Numbered from the stretch's first letter, positions 52,453-61,331 are shown. The stretch is 64,000 nt of DNA from CAWFYI01 sp963820105 (GCA_963820105.1 CAWFYI010000001.1:248001-312000), one strand, 5' to 3'. Program-made: numbers and translations. The notes: generated from the letters alone by a model not told the origin.

Positions 52453-54066
52453 ATGAGTGATGACGCCCGATTTGACGAAGAACAGGCCACGCAGCGCCGC
52501 GCCCGCGTATTAGGTCTGGACTATATTGACACCGCGCCCGACAAGCAGCCCGAGAAACCCATATACAAGAACATACTTACCGTACCGGAGCTGTATAAGA
52601 TGCGGGTCATACCTGTCCATGTCGATAAAAGCAATATTTTCTTTGGTATCACTACCACTACTTCCCAGCAGACCGTAGCCGATTTACAAAAACGCTTTCT
52701 GGATCAGCGTCTGAACTTCGCAATAATCTCCGATGCCGGCTTCCGCGAGTATATGAAGTTGTATGATCCGCCTAAAGAGGTCGTCTACCAGGACGTAAAT
52801 GTCAACCAGCTTGACAGCGGCGAAAAGATGGGTCAGATATCGGCTATGCTGGAGCAGGTTCGCGCCGATGACATGCTGGCCTATCTCGTATCGCAAGCCC
52901 ATAGACTGAACGCCTCGGACATTCATCTGGAAAACCAACCGGGCGAAGTACGTATACGCCTGCGTATAGACGGCGTCCTGCATCCTATAGCAGAGCTTAA
53001 AGAAGAAAAATACCGAGTACTTATACAGGCCATAGCCAGCGCGGGAAACGTCTCCACGTCTTCCGATGAAGCCCAGCAGGGACACATTGCCCAGAAAGTC
53101 ACGATGGCCGATGGTACTACCGTTGACGTCAACGTCCGCCTGGAAACCGTGCCGACCATTAACGGCATGGACGTGGTCATGCGCCTGTTCAACATGGACG
53201 CGGACATGTACAAGCTGGACCGCCTGGGCCTTTCAAAAAAAGAGCGGGCCGTCGTAGACGATATTATAGCCAAGCCGAGCGGCCTGGTTATGGTGGTGGG
53301 CCCCACTGGCTCCGGCAAGACCACCACGCTGTATTCAATGCTTAACACGCTTAACATCGATGAGCGCAAGATCATCACCATTGAAGACCCGGTGGAATAC
53401 CAGTTCCCCGGTATAACGCAGATCTCTGTCCACTCTTCCGAAAGAGGCAACGATGAAACCTTCGCCGACAAGCTCAGAGCCGTACTGCGCCTCGACCCGG
53501 ACATCGTCATGGTCGGCGAGATCCGCGACATGGATACTGCCCGGACCGCTTTGCAGGCGGCGCTTACCGGCCACCTGGTGCTCTGTACTTTCCACGCAGG
53601 ATCAGCCGCCGCAGCATTGACGCGCATCGCGGATATCATCGGACAGAACCCGCTGTTCATCTCGGCAATACGCCTGGTCATGGCCCAGAGGCTGATCCGC
53701 CGCCTGGACGACAAGACCAAGCAGGCCTACGGACCGTCCGAGGCCGAATGGAATAAGATCAATGAAGTGCTGGGAACGCTGCCCGAAGGTTTCGAAAGAC
53801 CGGACCTTGACGGCCTCCAGCTCTATAAACCGGGCAGTTCCGAGCAAATCCCCTATGGCTTCACCGGCCAGCTGGCCGTCCGCGAACAGTTCACCATGAG
53901 CGACGCCCTGACCCGCGTGCTGGAGAATCCCAAGATATCAGTAACTACGATGACCATTGAAGAAGCGGCCAGAAAGTCCGGCATGCTTACCATGCTGCAG
54001 GACGGTATGCTCAAAGTAATCCGCGGCGAAACCACCCTCGAAGAGCTATACCGCGTCGTCGGCTAA
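52453..54066 (+). CDS. Type IV pilus assembly/secretion ATPase (PilB/GspE family)
   Basis: Encodes 537 residues from ATG at 52453, 8 nt after TATACT. Walker A GPTGSGKTTTLYSML (about 285), Asp box ITIEDPVEYQFPGITQ, Walker B DPDIVMVGEIRDMDTA and His box TGHLVLCTFHAG are complete. The N-terminal MshEN-like half (about 1-110) is present. The zinc-binding four-Cys insert of canonical PilB/GspE is missing. It would power extension of pili built from proteins such as the pilin at 38741. It is not next to other pil genes. Confidence 0.88.
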   Translation: MSDDARFDEEQATQRRARVLGLDYIDTAPDKQPEKPIYKNILTVPELYKMRVIPVHVDKSNIFFGITTTTSQQTVADLQKRFLDQRLNFAIISDAGFREYMKLYDPPKEVVYQDVNVNQLDSGEKMGQISAMLEQVRADDMLAYLVSQAHRLNASDIHLENQPGEVRIRLRIDGVLHPIAELKEEKYRVLIQAIASAGNVSTSSDEAQQGHIAQKVTMADGTTVDVNVRLETVPTINGMDVVMRLFNMDADMYKLDRLGLSKKERAVVDDIIAKPSGLVMVVGPTGSGKTTTLYSMLNTLNIDERKIITIEDPVEYQFPGITQISVHSSERGNDETFADKLRAVLRLDPDIVMVGEIRDMDTARTALQAALTGHLVLCTFHAGSAAAALTRIADIIGQNPLFISAIRLVMAQRLIRRLDDKTKQAYGPSEAEWNKINEVLGTLPEGFERPDLDGLQLYKPGSSEQIPYGFTGQLAVREQFTMSDALTRVLENPKISVTTMTIEEAARKSGMLTMLQDGMLKVIRGETTLEELYRVVG

Positions 54067-54108
54067 AGTGTTGCAAACAAGGGTGATATCCTGTACAATC
54101 TACCGGAT

Positions 54109-54717
54109 ATGCAAGGTGTTATAGAAAAGATCAACGCCAGTTATAAAAAGAAAGCCGTCGTGGATGTGCGCAGCGGCGACACAGTGCGCGTACATCAGAA
54201 GATTCGCGAAGGCGGCAAGGAACGTGTCCAGATTTTCCAGGGTCTGGTCATCCGCACCGGCAACAAGGGCAGCCACACCAGCCGTATAACCGTTCGCCGC
54301 ATATCCAGCGGCGTGGGCGTAGAAAAGAGCTTTTTATTGCACAGCCCGTTGGTGGTGCAGGTGGAGGTCACCAAACGCTCCAAAGTCCGCCGCAATTACC
54401 TGAGCTACATGCGCAAGCGCACCGGCAAGGCCGCGCGCCTGTCCAGCGTAGACTTCGACCGCGAAGCCGTGAACGCCGTCCACGATGAAACCGCCGAGGC
54501 CGAAGAGGCCAAGCTCCATGAACAGCTAAAGGCCGACGCCGCCGCCAAGGCCGAAGCCAAGGCCAAGGAAGAGGCCGATAACGAAGCCAAGGTCGCCGCC
54601 GCCATGGCCGCCCACGACGATGCCGGCGACAAGGCCAAGAAGCCAGAGGAAAAGACCGCTAAGGCCGAAGATAAAACAGAAGCCAAGACCGACAAATCCG
54701 AAAACAAACCGGAATAA
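54109..54717 (+). CDS. rplS: Ribosomal protein L19 with long Ala/Lys/Glu tail
   Basis: Encodes 202 residues; bacterial L19 is normally 115-125. Residues 1-115 (SGDTVRVHQKIREGGKERVQ, RRISSGVGVEKSFLLHSP, KVRRNYLSYMRKRTGKAARL) are standard. Residues 125-202 are low-complexity KAEAKAKEEAD-type helix. TTGCAA, 17 nt, TACAAT (54071-54099) is a good promoter and TACAAT is 9 nt before ATG. NusA here carries a similar tail, so such tails may be common in this genome. Intergenic to rnhB is 4 nt. Confidence 0.94.
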   Translation: MQGVIEKINASYKKKAVVDVRSGDTVRVHQKIREGGKERVQIFQGLVIRTGNKGSHTSRITVRRISSGVGVEKSFLLHSPLVVQVEVTKRSKVRRNYLSYMRKRTGKAARLSSVDFDREAVNAVHDETAEAEEAKLHEQLKADAAAKAEAKAKEEADNEAKVAAAMAAHDDAGDKAKKPEEKTAKAEDKTEAKTDKSENKPE

Positions 54718-54721
54718 ACTT

Positions 54722-55276
54722 ATGATCGTCGCGGGGGTTGACGAGGTAGGGAGGGGTTGCTGGGCCGGGCCATTGGTAGCCGGAGCGGTTATTTTGGACC
54801 GGCCAATCAGCGGTCTGAAAGATTCCAAACTACTGACCAAACGGCAGCGCGGCAGTTTAGAATCCGAAATCCGGATTATGGCTACGGCTATCGGTCTGGG
54901 GTGGGTATCGCCGGCCGAGATTGACCGGCTCGGCCTGACAAAAGCCGTCAGCCTGGCCATGCGGCGGGCGCTGGAACAGATTGTTATGGATTATGACGAA
55001 ATCATCATAGATGGAAACTTTAACTTTTTTCCAAAAAATCCCAAGGCCAAAGCAGTCATCAAAGCCGACGCCAGCGTGCCAGCCGTAAGCGCCGCCAGCA
55101 TCATCGCCAAGGTAGCCCGCGACAATTACATGGCCGGGATAGCTGCAAAATATCCGGACTACGGTTTCGATATGCACGTCGGCTACGGCACCAAGCTGCA
55201 CCAGGAACGGTTAAGGCTCCACGGCGTCAGCTCCATCCACCGGCGCAGCTTCAAACCCATCCGGGCTTTGCTATAA
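54722..55276 (+). CDS. rnhB: Ribonuclease HII
   Basis: Encodes 184 residues from ATG at 54722 (MIVAGVDEVGRGCWAGPLVA); a longer upstream start lies inside rplS and has no homology. The active residues are Asp in VDEVGRG, Glu next to it, the later DGNFNF and the Asp in IKADASVPAVSAASIIAKVA. It removes RNA from RNA-DNA hybrids and misincorporated ribonucleotides. 4 nt after rplS, so co-transcribed. Confidence 0.94.
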   Translation: MIVAGVDEVGRGCWAGPLVAGAVILDRPISGLKDSKLLTKRQRGSLESEIRIMATAIGLGWVSPAEIDRLGLTKAVSLAMRRALEQIVMDYDEIIIDGNFNFFPKNPKAKAVIKADASVPAVSAASIIAKVARDNYMAGIAAKYPDYGFDMHVGYGTKLHQERLRLHGVSSIHRRSFKPIRALL

Positions 55277-55299
55277 TTCGACCGGTTAGGGAGAATTAT

Positions 55300-55350
55300 A
55301 TGATGAACCCGAGCGAGCTTTCCTTGAAAAATATAGTTCGCACGGCGTGA
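55300..55350 (+). CDS. Possible 16-residue small ORF
   Basis: ATG ATG start with AGGGAGA 7 nt upstream and its own TATAAT box (55272-55277) inside the end of rnhB. The frame reads MMNPSELSLKNIVRTA and a stop at 55348-55350, just before the -10 of yraN. The presence of promoter, Shine-Dalgarno and ORF in order suggests a genuine short peptide or leader, but it is too short to judge. Confidence 0.25.
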   Translation: MMNPSELSLKNIVRTA

Positions 55351-55370
55351 AGCTGTATAATTAGCAGTCC

Positions 55371-55715
55371 ATGAATACGACTCAGAAGGGCAGGCAGGCT
55401 GAAGCCGCAGCGCGGGCTTATCTGGAGATGCGCGGATTCAAGATAATCGAGCAGAATTATCGCCGACCGCACTGCGAAATCGACATCGTTACCAGCAAGG
55501 ATAACCTCATACACTTCGTGGAAGTAAAATACCGGTTCGACGACGAACAGGGCGGCGGCCTGGAGGCTATCACGGCTGCCAAGCTGAAACAGATGCGCCG
55601 CGCCGCCTGGACCTGGGTGGGCGAATACAAATGGCGCGGCGAATATGTCTTATCGGCTCTGGAGATAGCCGGACCGAAATTTACCGTCCTGAGTTTTGTA
55701 GAGAACGTCTTCTAA
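55371..55715 (+). CDS. yraN: YraN/UPF0102 family nuclease-like protein
   Basis: Encodes 114 residues. GRQAEAAARAYLEMRGFKII, then CEIDIVTSKDNLIHFVEVKY shows the E-D-ExK (EVK) catalytic pattern of the restriction endonuclease-like UPF0102 family. The family is widely conserved, near rnhB in many bacteria, and thought to act in DNA processing. TATAAT lies 9 nt before ATG (55356-55361). Confidence 0.92.
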   Translation: MNTTQKGRQAEAAARAYLEMRGFKIIEQNYRRPHCEIDIVTSKDNLIHFVEVKYRFDDEQGGGLEAITAAKLKQMRRAAWTWVGEYKWRGEYVLSALEIAGPKFTVLSFVENVF

Positions 55716-58283
55716 TTATTTAAAAAAGTTTTGCACGGATTCCAAATCGCGATTAAGCCAATTGATGCGATTATTTATCTCTTCAATGCCGATCTCTATG
55801 TTTCTTTCTAAACCTAATTGGTTTCGTTTTGGTTTGAAGAATTTCTTATATTTATCCGCCCAATCGCGGGTGTTGCAGACAGACGAAGCATAGCGGGGCC
55901 AGTGATCGTAAGTAGCTTCATCTTTGTAAGTGTTTTCTATCCATCCCCAATTAACCTCCATCCACTTCCAAGCAATCTGGCGGGTGTGACGGTTACGCAA
56001 CAGGTAAACCAGCCACCTATCAGCATCCTGGGCCTTCACAAGTTGTTTATTAGTAAGGCGGCTTAACAGCGTTTTAGCTTCTTCGTCTGAATGGGTTAGG
56101 GTTAAAGCCGCTGATATATCAGCCTTTAAGTCGCTATTGTCGGTAGAATCATGCAGGCTTAACAAGTAGTCAAAGGCTCCGGGCACCTCATGCTTCGCCG
56201 CTATACCTAAAACTATGCCGCGCAGCTCCGTTGCTATTGCCGCAGGATCTTTCCGATAATCTTCAAACAGTTTTTTACCTTTGGTTATTATTTCTGGTTC
56301 TTCGGCGTAAAAACCAAGTCCGATGATGATAGCGCGAAGTTTGGTGTCCGCGGCCGGTTCATTTGCTTTTTCCTTCCAGCCTAAACGTTGATATTCGCTG
56401 GCTACCAGCTTACGCACCATTTTTTTTATTTTAGCCTCTAGGCCTTGGTCCAAATCTATAAAACGCTTAACTTCGCCGACTATTAAGGAGATCATGCTCC
56501 ATACTGGCTCGCTGGTTTCGCTGGAGTATGCTTCTAACATCCTTAGTACGTCCCCATAACGTTGGTATCCGGCTCTGGATAGCATACTGGCGTCATTTAA
56601 TAGCACCAGACGCTCTGAACTATCAAGTTGGCCCTGACCAATTAAGCCGATGATTGCCTCACGGTGCTTGGGTGAGTCGTAGTCGACTATGTAGTGGCCG
56701 AGCGCTCCCTGGTTGACGCGCACGTACTTGTCCGTGGTCAGGCTGGCAGATATAGCCTTCTTGCCCATAAGTTTAGGCACTTTTTTGTCGCTGGCAAAAA
56801 GCGGAACGGGCCACAGACGGTTGGGATCGGACTTGCCGGGGTTGTCCAAAAAATGCTCCTGTTGCACGCTAAGTTTCTTGCCTTGCTGTTTAACTTTTAA
56901 TACGGGAAAGCCGGAACGAGTTAACCACGGGTTCATAAAGGCGCCCACGTCCGAACCGCTGGACTCACTAAGAGAGTTCCACAGGTCGCTGCCTGATGTA
57001 TTTTTGTAAGAGTGTTTTTGAAAATAACCTGTCAGGCCTTTGCGAAACGCATCTTCGCCGATGTAGTTTTTAAGCATGTATAGCAGCCGTCCGCCCTTGG
57101 CATAGACTATGGAATGATCGAACAAGGTGCTGATTTCGTCCGGATGATTTACCTCTTGCTTAACGGCTTGAACCCCTGGTGTTGCATCCCGTCTAAGCGC
57201 CGATAAACCCTCATGGTTGATAAAAGAGTCCCACACCTCCCACTCCGGGAAGATGGCGTTAACAGCTTCGTACTCCATCATATTTGCAAAGCTTTCGTTC
57301 AGCCATAAATCATCCCACCAACGCATAGTCGTAAGGTCGCCGAACCACATATGCGCCGTTTCGTGACCGACTACCAGCGATATCATTTCTTTTGTGCTTT
57401 GCGATGTTTCCCCGGGATAGGCTACCAAAAGCCTTTCCCGATAGGTCATCAGGCCCCAGTTTTCCATCGCCCCGACTGCGAAGTCCGGCAACCCCACGTA
57501 ATCGGCCTTGGGCAATGGATAGGGCACGTTGAAGTAATCTTCAAAGAATTCTATGCAACCTTTAGCTACGTCTAGGGCAAAGTCTAATGAGTCTTTTGGC
57601 TGGGCAACGGTTGCCCACACGTTAACTTCGACGCCACTTTTCGTTTTAGCCGATTTCTTATGCATTTCTCCGGTTACAAAAGCCAAAAGGTAGGTAGACA
57701 TCCGGGGGGTAGTATGGAAGGTGGTTGCCTGCGCACCATCTATTTTCGTTTGTTTCTTAACTGGCGTATTAGATAGTACGGTCTCGCCCTTTGGCGTGGT
57801 AAGCGTAAGGTCGAACGTGGCTTTGGCTTCCGGCTCATCAATGCAAGGGAAAGCCTTACGTGCGTAGTGACTTTCAAATTGTGTGGCAAGCAACATCTTT
57901 TCTTTGCCTTCGTGTTTGAAGGGGCACGGATATATGCCGTTCATCCCGCCGGTTATTTTGCCGGAAAATTCTAGCTCTACCGTGTATTCGCCTGGGTAAA
58001 TCATATTTTCTGTGTGCAGGCGCACTTCGTCCAGACTATTTTGGTTATTGATGCGCTTGATCGCCAAAGGCTGATCACCCTTCTTATCGTGTTTAACGAT
58101 TTTGCCCGACGTTATCTTAAGACCCTTCTGGTGGAAGGTTATTCGCTGAGCAGGCCTTCCGACTTTCTTGCCGCGCACTGTCACCGTGCCGCTAAACGTC
58201 AGCGCATCCCTGTCCGGGTGCAGCCTTAGCTCATAATTCTCCGGCTGGAATTGCTCGTACAGCCGCGTAACTTTCTTGCTCAT
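55716..58283 (-). CDS. pepN: Aminopeptidase N (M1 family)
   Basis: Encodes 855 residues from ATG at 58283, since TACAAT (58290-58295) is 6 nt away; an ATG 36 nt further up lies beyond it. The exopeptidase motif GAMENWGLMTYRE and zinc site HETAHMWFGDLTTMRWWDDL plus WLNESFA are intact. A beta-barrel N-terminal domain and ERAP1-like C-terminal helical domain follow. No signal peptide, so it degrades imported peptides in the cytoplasm. The promoter region is shared with the divergent gene at 58350. Confidence 0.95.
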   Translation of the reverse strand: MSKKVTRLYEQFQPENYELRLHPDRDALTFSGTVTVRGKKVGRPAQRITFHQKGLKITSGKIVKHDKKGDQPLAIKRINNQNSLDEVRLHTENMIYPGEYTVELEFSGKITGGMNGIYPCPFKHEGKEKMLLATQFESHYARKAFPCIDEPEAKATFDLTLTTPKGETVLSNTPVKKQTKIDGAQATTFHTTPRMSTYLLAFVTGEMHKKSAKTKSGVEVNVWATVAQPKDSLDFALDVAKGCIEFFEDYFNVPYPLPKADYVGLPDFAVGAMENWGLMTYRERLLVAYPGETSQSTKEMISLVVGHETAHMWFGDLTTMRWWDDLWLNESFANMMEYEAVNAIFPEWEVWDSFINHEGLSALRRDATPGVQAVKQEVNHPDEISTLFDHSIVYAKGGRLLYMLKNYIGEDAFRKGLTGYFQKHSYKNTSGSDLWNSLSESSGSDVGAFMNPWLTRSGFPVLKVKQQGKKLSVQQEHFLDNPGKSDPNRLWPVPLFASDKKVPKLMGKKAISASLTTDKYVRVNQGALGHYIVDYDSPKHREAIIGLIGQGQLDSSERLVLLNDASMLSRAGYQRYGDVLRMLEAYSSETSEPVWSMISLIVGEVKRFIDLDQGLEAKIKKMVRKLVASEYQRLGWKEKANEPAADTKLRAIIIGLGFYAEEPEIITKGKKLFEDYRKDPAAIATELRGIVLGIAAKHEVPGAFDYLLSLHDSTDNSDLKADISAALTLTHSDEEAKTLLSRLTNKQLVKAQDADRWLVYLLRNRHTRQIAWKWMEVNWGWIENTYKDEATYDHWPRYASSVCNTRDWADKYKKFFKPKRNQLGLERNIEIGIEEINNRINWLNRDLESVQNFFK

Positions 58284-58289
58284 ACAACC

Positions 58290-58341
58290 ATTGTATAACA
58301 GGGAAGAATACATTGACAAACATAAACATAGCTACTATAAT
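58290..58341. promoter_or_regulatory. Bidirectional pepN/sigma-like promoter with overlapping -35 elements
   Basis: Rightward: TTGACA (58313-58318), 17 nt, TATAAT (58336-58341), the only perfect consensus in the window, with ATG 8 nt later. Leftward: TTGTCA (58319-58314), 18 nt, TACAAT (58295-58290), with ATG 6 nt later. The two -35 hexamers overlap by five bases, so RNA polymerase could bind in either direction but not both at once. Confidence 0.75.
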
Positions 58342-58349
58342 ATTAATTA

Positions 58350-59183
58350 ATGATGACACAGCCCGGTGAAGTTCCTATGCCTAACGCAACTTTTGAAGTT
58401 GAACCAACCGCCCGTAGCGAGCATATTCTTGCACTGATTGGTATAGAGCCTGATCCCAGGCATTTCATACCTCTTGAGGAAACTAGGGAGATGGTTGCGG
58501 GAGTGAAAGACCAAGACCATTCGGCTATACATGGACTTATTGCCGCGAAAATAACCTCCGTCTACAAACATGTACAAAAATCACAGGAAATAGCGGAGCG
58601 CCATGATTTAAGTTTGGCGGACGTCATGCATACAGGCTGTTTGTCTATCACTGAAGCGGCACTAATCGTAAATACCGAATCGCCAGTTATTAACAGTCTT
58701 CTACGCACTGAGATAATGCGAGAGTTAGGTCGACAATTAACAGGTGGAAGACTTGTGCCAGCGATTGGCAAGCAAGGCCAACGCGTGGAAGGAACGGCCA
58801 ATGGTGCTGAATGCCGGATCGCTGACCCCATCGTTTTGGTTGAGGGTGAAGACGAACTATCAGAGTCGGCAGTAGCAACAGGTGAAGCCGGTATAGAATA
58901 TACGCTGATGCTACGAGACGCCAGAACCCGACTTTTAAAGCACCTTCCCGATAGAGAGAAGTATATTTTGGAGCGACGATTCGGTTTGACCAACATTCCT
59001 GTACTAACGCAAGAGGAGTTAAGCGCGGAATTATGTCTAGCCAAGTCACGGATAGGACAGATTATCGACGGGGCTTTACGACAAATACGTATCGGGCATG
59101 GCACGGTCAGACCTCTTGGATCGTATGAATATGACGGCATAGTGCCAGAAGAGTTTTACGAAACTTGGCTACCCAGCTCTTAG
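58350..59183 (+). CDS. Divergent sigma-70-like protein
   Basis: Encodes 277 residues. The C-terminal part LLKHLPDREKYILERRFGL, LTQEELSAELCLAKSRIGQI, IDGALRQIRI matches sigma-70 region 4 with a recognition helix. The N-terminal LIAAKITSVYKHVQKSQEIA, RHDLSLADVMHTGCLSITEA and VINSLLRTEIMRELGRQL parallels region 2, but the -10-melting aromatic FATYAxWWIRQ stretch is replaced by VNTESPVINSLL. A region 3-like part may be lost or changed into an acidic linker. It may be a degenerate sigma, an anti-sigma-like decoy or a regulator. It has a perfect consensus promoter and lies directly upstream of nusA. Confidence 0.7.
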   Translation: MMTQPGEVPMPNATFEVEPTARSEHILALIGIEPDPRHFIPLEETREMVAGVKDQDHSAIHGLIAAKITSVYKHVQKSQEIAERHDLSLADVMHTGCLSITEAALIVNTESPVINSLLRTEIMRELGRQLTGGRLVPAIGKQGQRVEGTANGAECRIADPIVLVEGEDELSESAVATGEAGIEYTLMLRDARTRLLKHLPDREKYILERRFGLTNIPVLTQEELSAELCLAKSRIGQIIDGALRQIRIGHGTVRPLGSYEYDGIVPEEFYETWLPSS

Positions 59184-59189
59184 CCCGCG

Positions 59190-59218
59190 TTGACTTAGAT
59201 ATCGGGTTCTCCTATAAT
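59190..59218 (+). promoter_or_regulatory. nusA promoter
   Basis: TTGACT (59190-59195), 17 nt, TATAAT (59213-59218). The predicted start is near 59225. The intrinsic terminator at 59229-59252 follows at once, so this promoter is followed by a built-in stop. Confidence 0.8.
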
Positions 59219-59228
59219 GATAACCAGT

Positions 59229-59252
59229 CCGGCCGAAGTGGCCGGGTTTTTT
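59229..59252 (+). terminator. Strong terminator in the nusA leader
   Basis: CCGGCC (59229-59234) pairs perfectly with GGCCGG (59240-59245) around a 5-nt GAAGT loop, followed by G and six T (59247-59252). It sits just downstream of the nusA promoter, about 45 nt before the nusA ATG, and also serves the sigma-like gene ending at 59183. Confidence 0.85.
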
Positions 59253-59298
59253 AATGCCTCGCATCTTATTGATTTACAACTAACAAGAGAGGAATCAA

Positions 59299-60558
59299 AT
59301 GGATCTGGATATGAAACAGCTGGCGACGGCCCTTAGGACGATCGCCGAAGAAAAGAACCTGCCCGAAGATACCGTTAAGGAAGTGGTCGAGCAGGCGCTG
59401 GCCGCCGCGTACCGCCGCGATTACGGCGACCGCGAGCAGGAAATCCGCGTAACGATGAACCTGAATACGGGCGATGTGGACGCGTACATAACCAAAGAAG
59501 TCGTTGAGAAGGTCGAGAATCCTGCCGAACAGATTAGCCTGAAGGAAGCCCAGGTCCGCAAGAAGAACGCCAAGGTTGGCGATCAGCTTGAGGTTCACGA
59601 GAAGGCAGAGGCCTTCGGCCGCGTGGCCGCCCAGACCGCCAAGCAGGTCATTTTACAGCGCTTGCGCGAGGCCGAGCGCGAAATCGTCATGGCCGAATAT
59701 GAAGACAAGATAGGAACAGTTATCAACGCCACAGTCGCTCGCGTGGAAGGCAACATCTGCCGTATCGACCTGGGCAAGGCCCAGGGCATCATGCCCCGCA
59801 GCGAACAGATCCAGGGCGAGCGTTACTACCCAGGCCAGCGGCTAAAAGTATTCCTAAAAGACGTGGAGCGCGGCTTCCGCGGACCCCAGCTGGTGGTATC
59901 GCGCGGCAACACCCAATTCATAGAATGGCTGTTCCGCGGGGAAGTGCCCGAAATGGAAAACGGCGCCGTCGAGATTAAAGGCATCGCTCGCGAGGCCGGC
60001 GTGCGCTCAAAAATCGCCGTTGCCTCCAACGTGCCCGGTGTTGACCCGGTCGGCACGTTCGTGGGCGGTCATGGCACGCGCGTGAACGCCGTGGTTTCGG
60101 AAGTCGGCGAGCAAGAGAAAATCGACATCATAGTCTGGAAGGAAGACCCCGCCGAATACATATCAGAAGCCCTCAGCCCGACCAAAGTCGCCAAGGTCGA
60201 GATTGACGAGAAGAATAAGAAGGCCAGGGTCATCGTGCCCGAAGACCAGTTGAGTATAGCCATAGGAAAGAACGGCCAGAACGTGCGCCTGGCCAGCAAA
60301 CTGGCCGGCTACGAACTGGATATCGAAGCTGAAAAGGTTGCCGGCGAAGCACCTGCCGAAGCTCCCAAACCTGCGGCCCAAACCGCCGAAAAACCCGCCA
60401 AGCCAGCCGATAAAACCCCCGCCAAAGCCAAGACCAAGGAATCGCCCAAACAGCCCAAGCTCAAGAAGAAGAGCGAATTGGAGAGCAGCCTTCTAGAAGC
60501 CATCGAGGAGCATGGCGAAGGCGACGAACAGGCGTCAGACAAAGAGCCAGAAAGCTAG
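59299..60558 (+). CDS. nusA: Transcription elongation/termination factor NusA
   Basis: Encodes 419 residues. N-terminal domain (1-130), S1 domain (GTVINATVARVEGNICRIDL, about 135-200) and two KH domains (SRGNTQFIEWLFRGEVPEME, GVRSKIAVASNVPGVDPVG, then DQLSIAIGKNGQNVRLASKL) to about 345; the last 70 residues are Ala/Lys/Pro/Glu-rich tail, without the acidic repeats of enteric NusA. AGAGAGGA lies about 8 nt before ATG. NusA enhances pausing and termination at intrinsic terminators, including the one in its own leader. Confidence 0.96.
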   Translation: MDLDMKQLATALRTIAEEKNLPEDTVKEVVEQALAAAYRRDYGDREQEIRVTMNLNTGDVDAYITKEVVEKVENPAEQISLKEAQVRKKNAKVGDQLEVHEKAEAFGRVAAQTAKQVILQRLREAEREIVMAEYEDKIGTVINATVARVEGNICRIDLGKAQGIMPRSEQIQGERYYPGQRLKVFLKDVERGFRGPQLVVSRGNTQFIEWLFRGEVPEMENGAVEIKGIAREAGVRSKIAVASNVPGVDPVGTFVGGHGTRVNAVVSEVGEQEKIDIIVWKEDPAEYISEALSPTKVAKVEIDEKNKKARVIVPEDQLSIAIGKNGQNVRLASKLAGYELDIEAEKVAGEAPAEAPKPAAQTAEKPAKPADKTPAKAKTKESPKQPKLKKKSELESSLLEAIEEHGEGDEQASDKEPES

Positions 60559-60574
60559 ATTTAGAAAGCCAGGC

Positions 60575-61222
60575 CTAAGCGGTATACCAGTTCCGGAAGC
60601 GGGGCGAAAGCAGGGAAATCCCCAGGATTATGACGCGCACGCTGACTATTGCTGCCAGTACGCTTAACCCTAAAGGCCAGACACTGTGCGGAAACGGTTC
60701 CGACAAGCCGTTATTCAGCTCCTGGCTTGCGGTACCGAAGCATACGACGGCACCTACCAATAGAGCCGAAACGCCGGCGATCGATATGATCGTAAGCATG
60801 AAGAAGTCGTGCAGTGATTCCAGCCACCGTACCAGGCCCTTACTATGTTCTCTTCGGACATAGCCTACGCCCCGGCTAACTGAGTGCTCTGCTCCTGCGA
60901 ATAGCTGTATACCCCGAAAGGCTAGAATATATATGAGCACTCCGACCATGGCCCATAACCCGAACAAGACTATCTGCTGCATATCGCCATGCTTCCCTAT
61001 GGCATTCAGGGATTGGCGTGCTATATGCGACCAAAGCGCAAGAGGGTCAACGTTGTTCAGATTCTGGCTTAGGAGTTGAGCGCTTAGCCAGCTGATGTTG
61101 AATAAGATGAGCGCCAGCACTGCTATGACGGTCTCGCTCATAAACTCGTAGATGCCGGGCCAGAACACGTGTCTGAGTTTAAGTTCCCGGCGTCTTTCTT
61201 CATTGTAAGAAAGCGTTGCCAT
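60575..61222 (-). CDS. Hypothetical membrane protein with about four helices
   Basis: Encodes 215 residues. Hydrophobic stretches: ETVIAVLALILFNISWLSAQ, IVLFGLWAMVGVLIYILAF, MLTIISIAGVSALLVGAVVC, and LGLSVLAAIVSVRVIILGIS. A cytoplasmic basic N-terminus. No family recognised. It is convergent with nusA and lies upstream of the clpC region, with no operon partner. Confidence 0.7.
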   Translation of the reverse strand: MATLSYNEERRRELKLRHVFWPGIYEFMSETVIAVLALILFNISWLSAQLLSQNLNNVDPLALWSHIARQSLNAIGKHGDMQQIVLFGLWAMVGVLIYILAFRGIQLFAGAEHSVSRGVGYVRREHSKGLVRWLESLHDFFMLTIISIAGVSALLVGAVVCFGTASQELNNGLSEPFPHSVWPLGLSVLAAIVSVRVIILGISLLSPRFRNWYTA

Positions 61223-61331
61223 GATATTTGTTTTGCTTTATGCGGCTGCGTGCGCAAGTAACAAACAGTTTCATTTTAGCATAGACATTATTAATGTAGA
61301 TTATTGCACCGGTAGACGGACACGACAAGAA

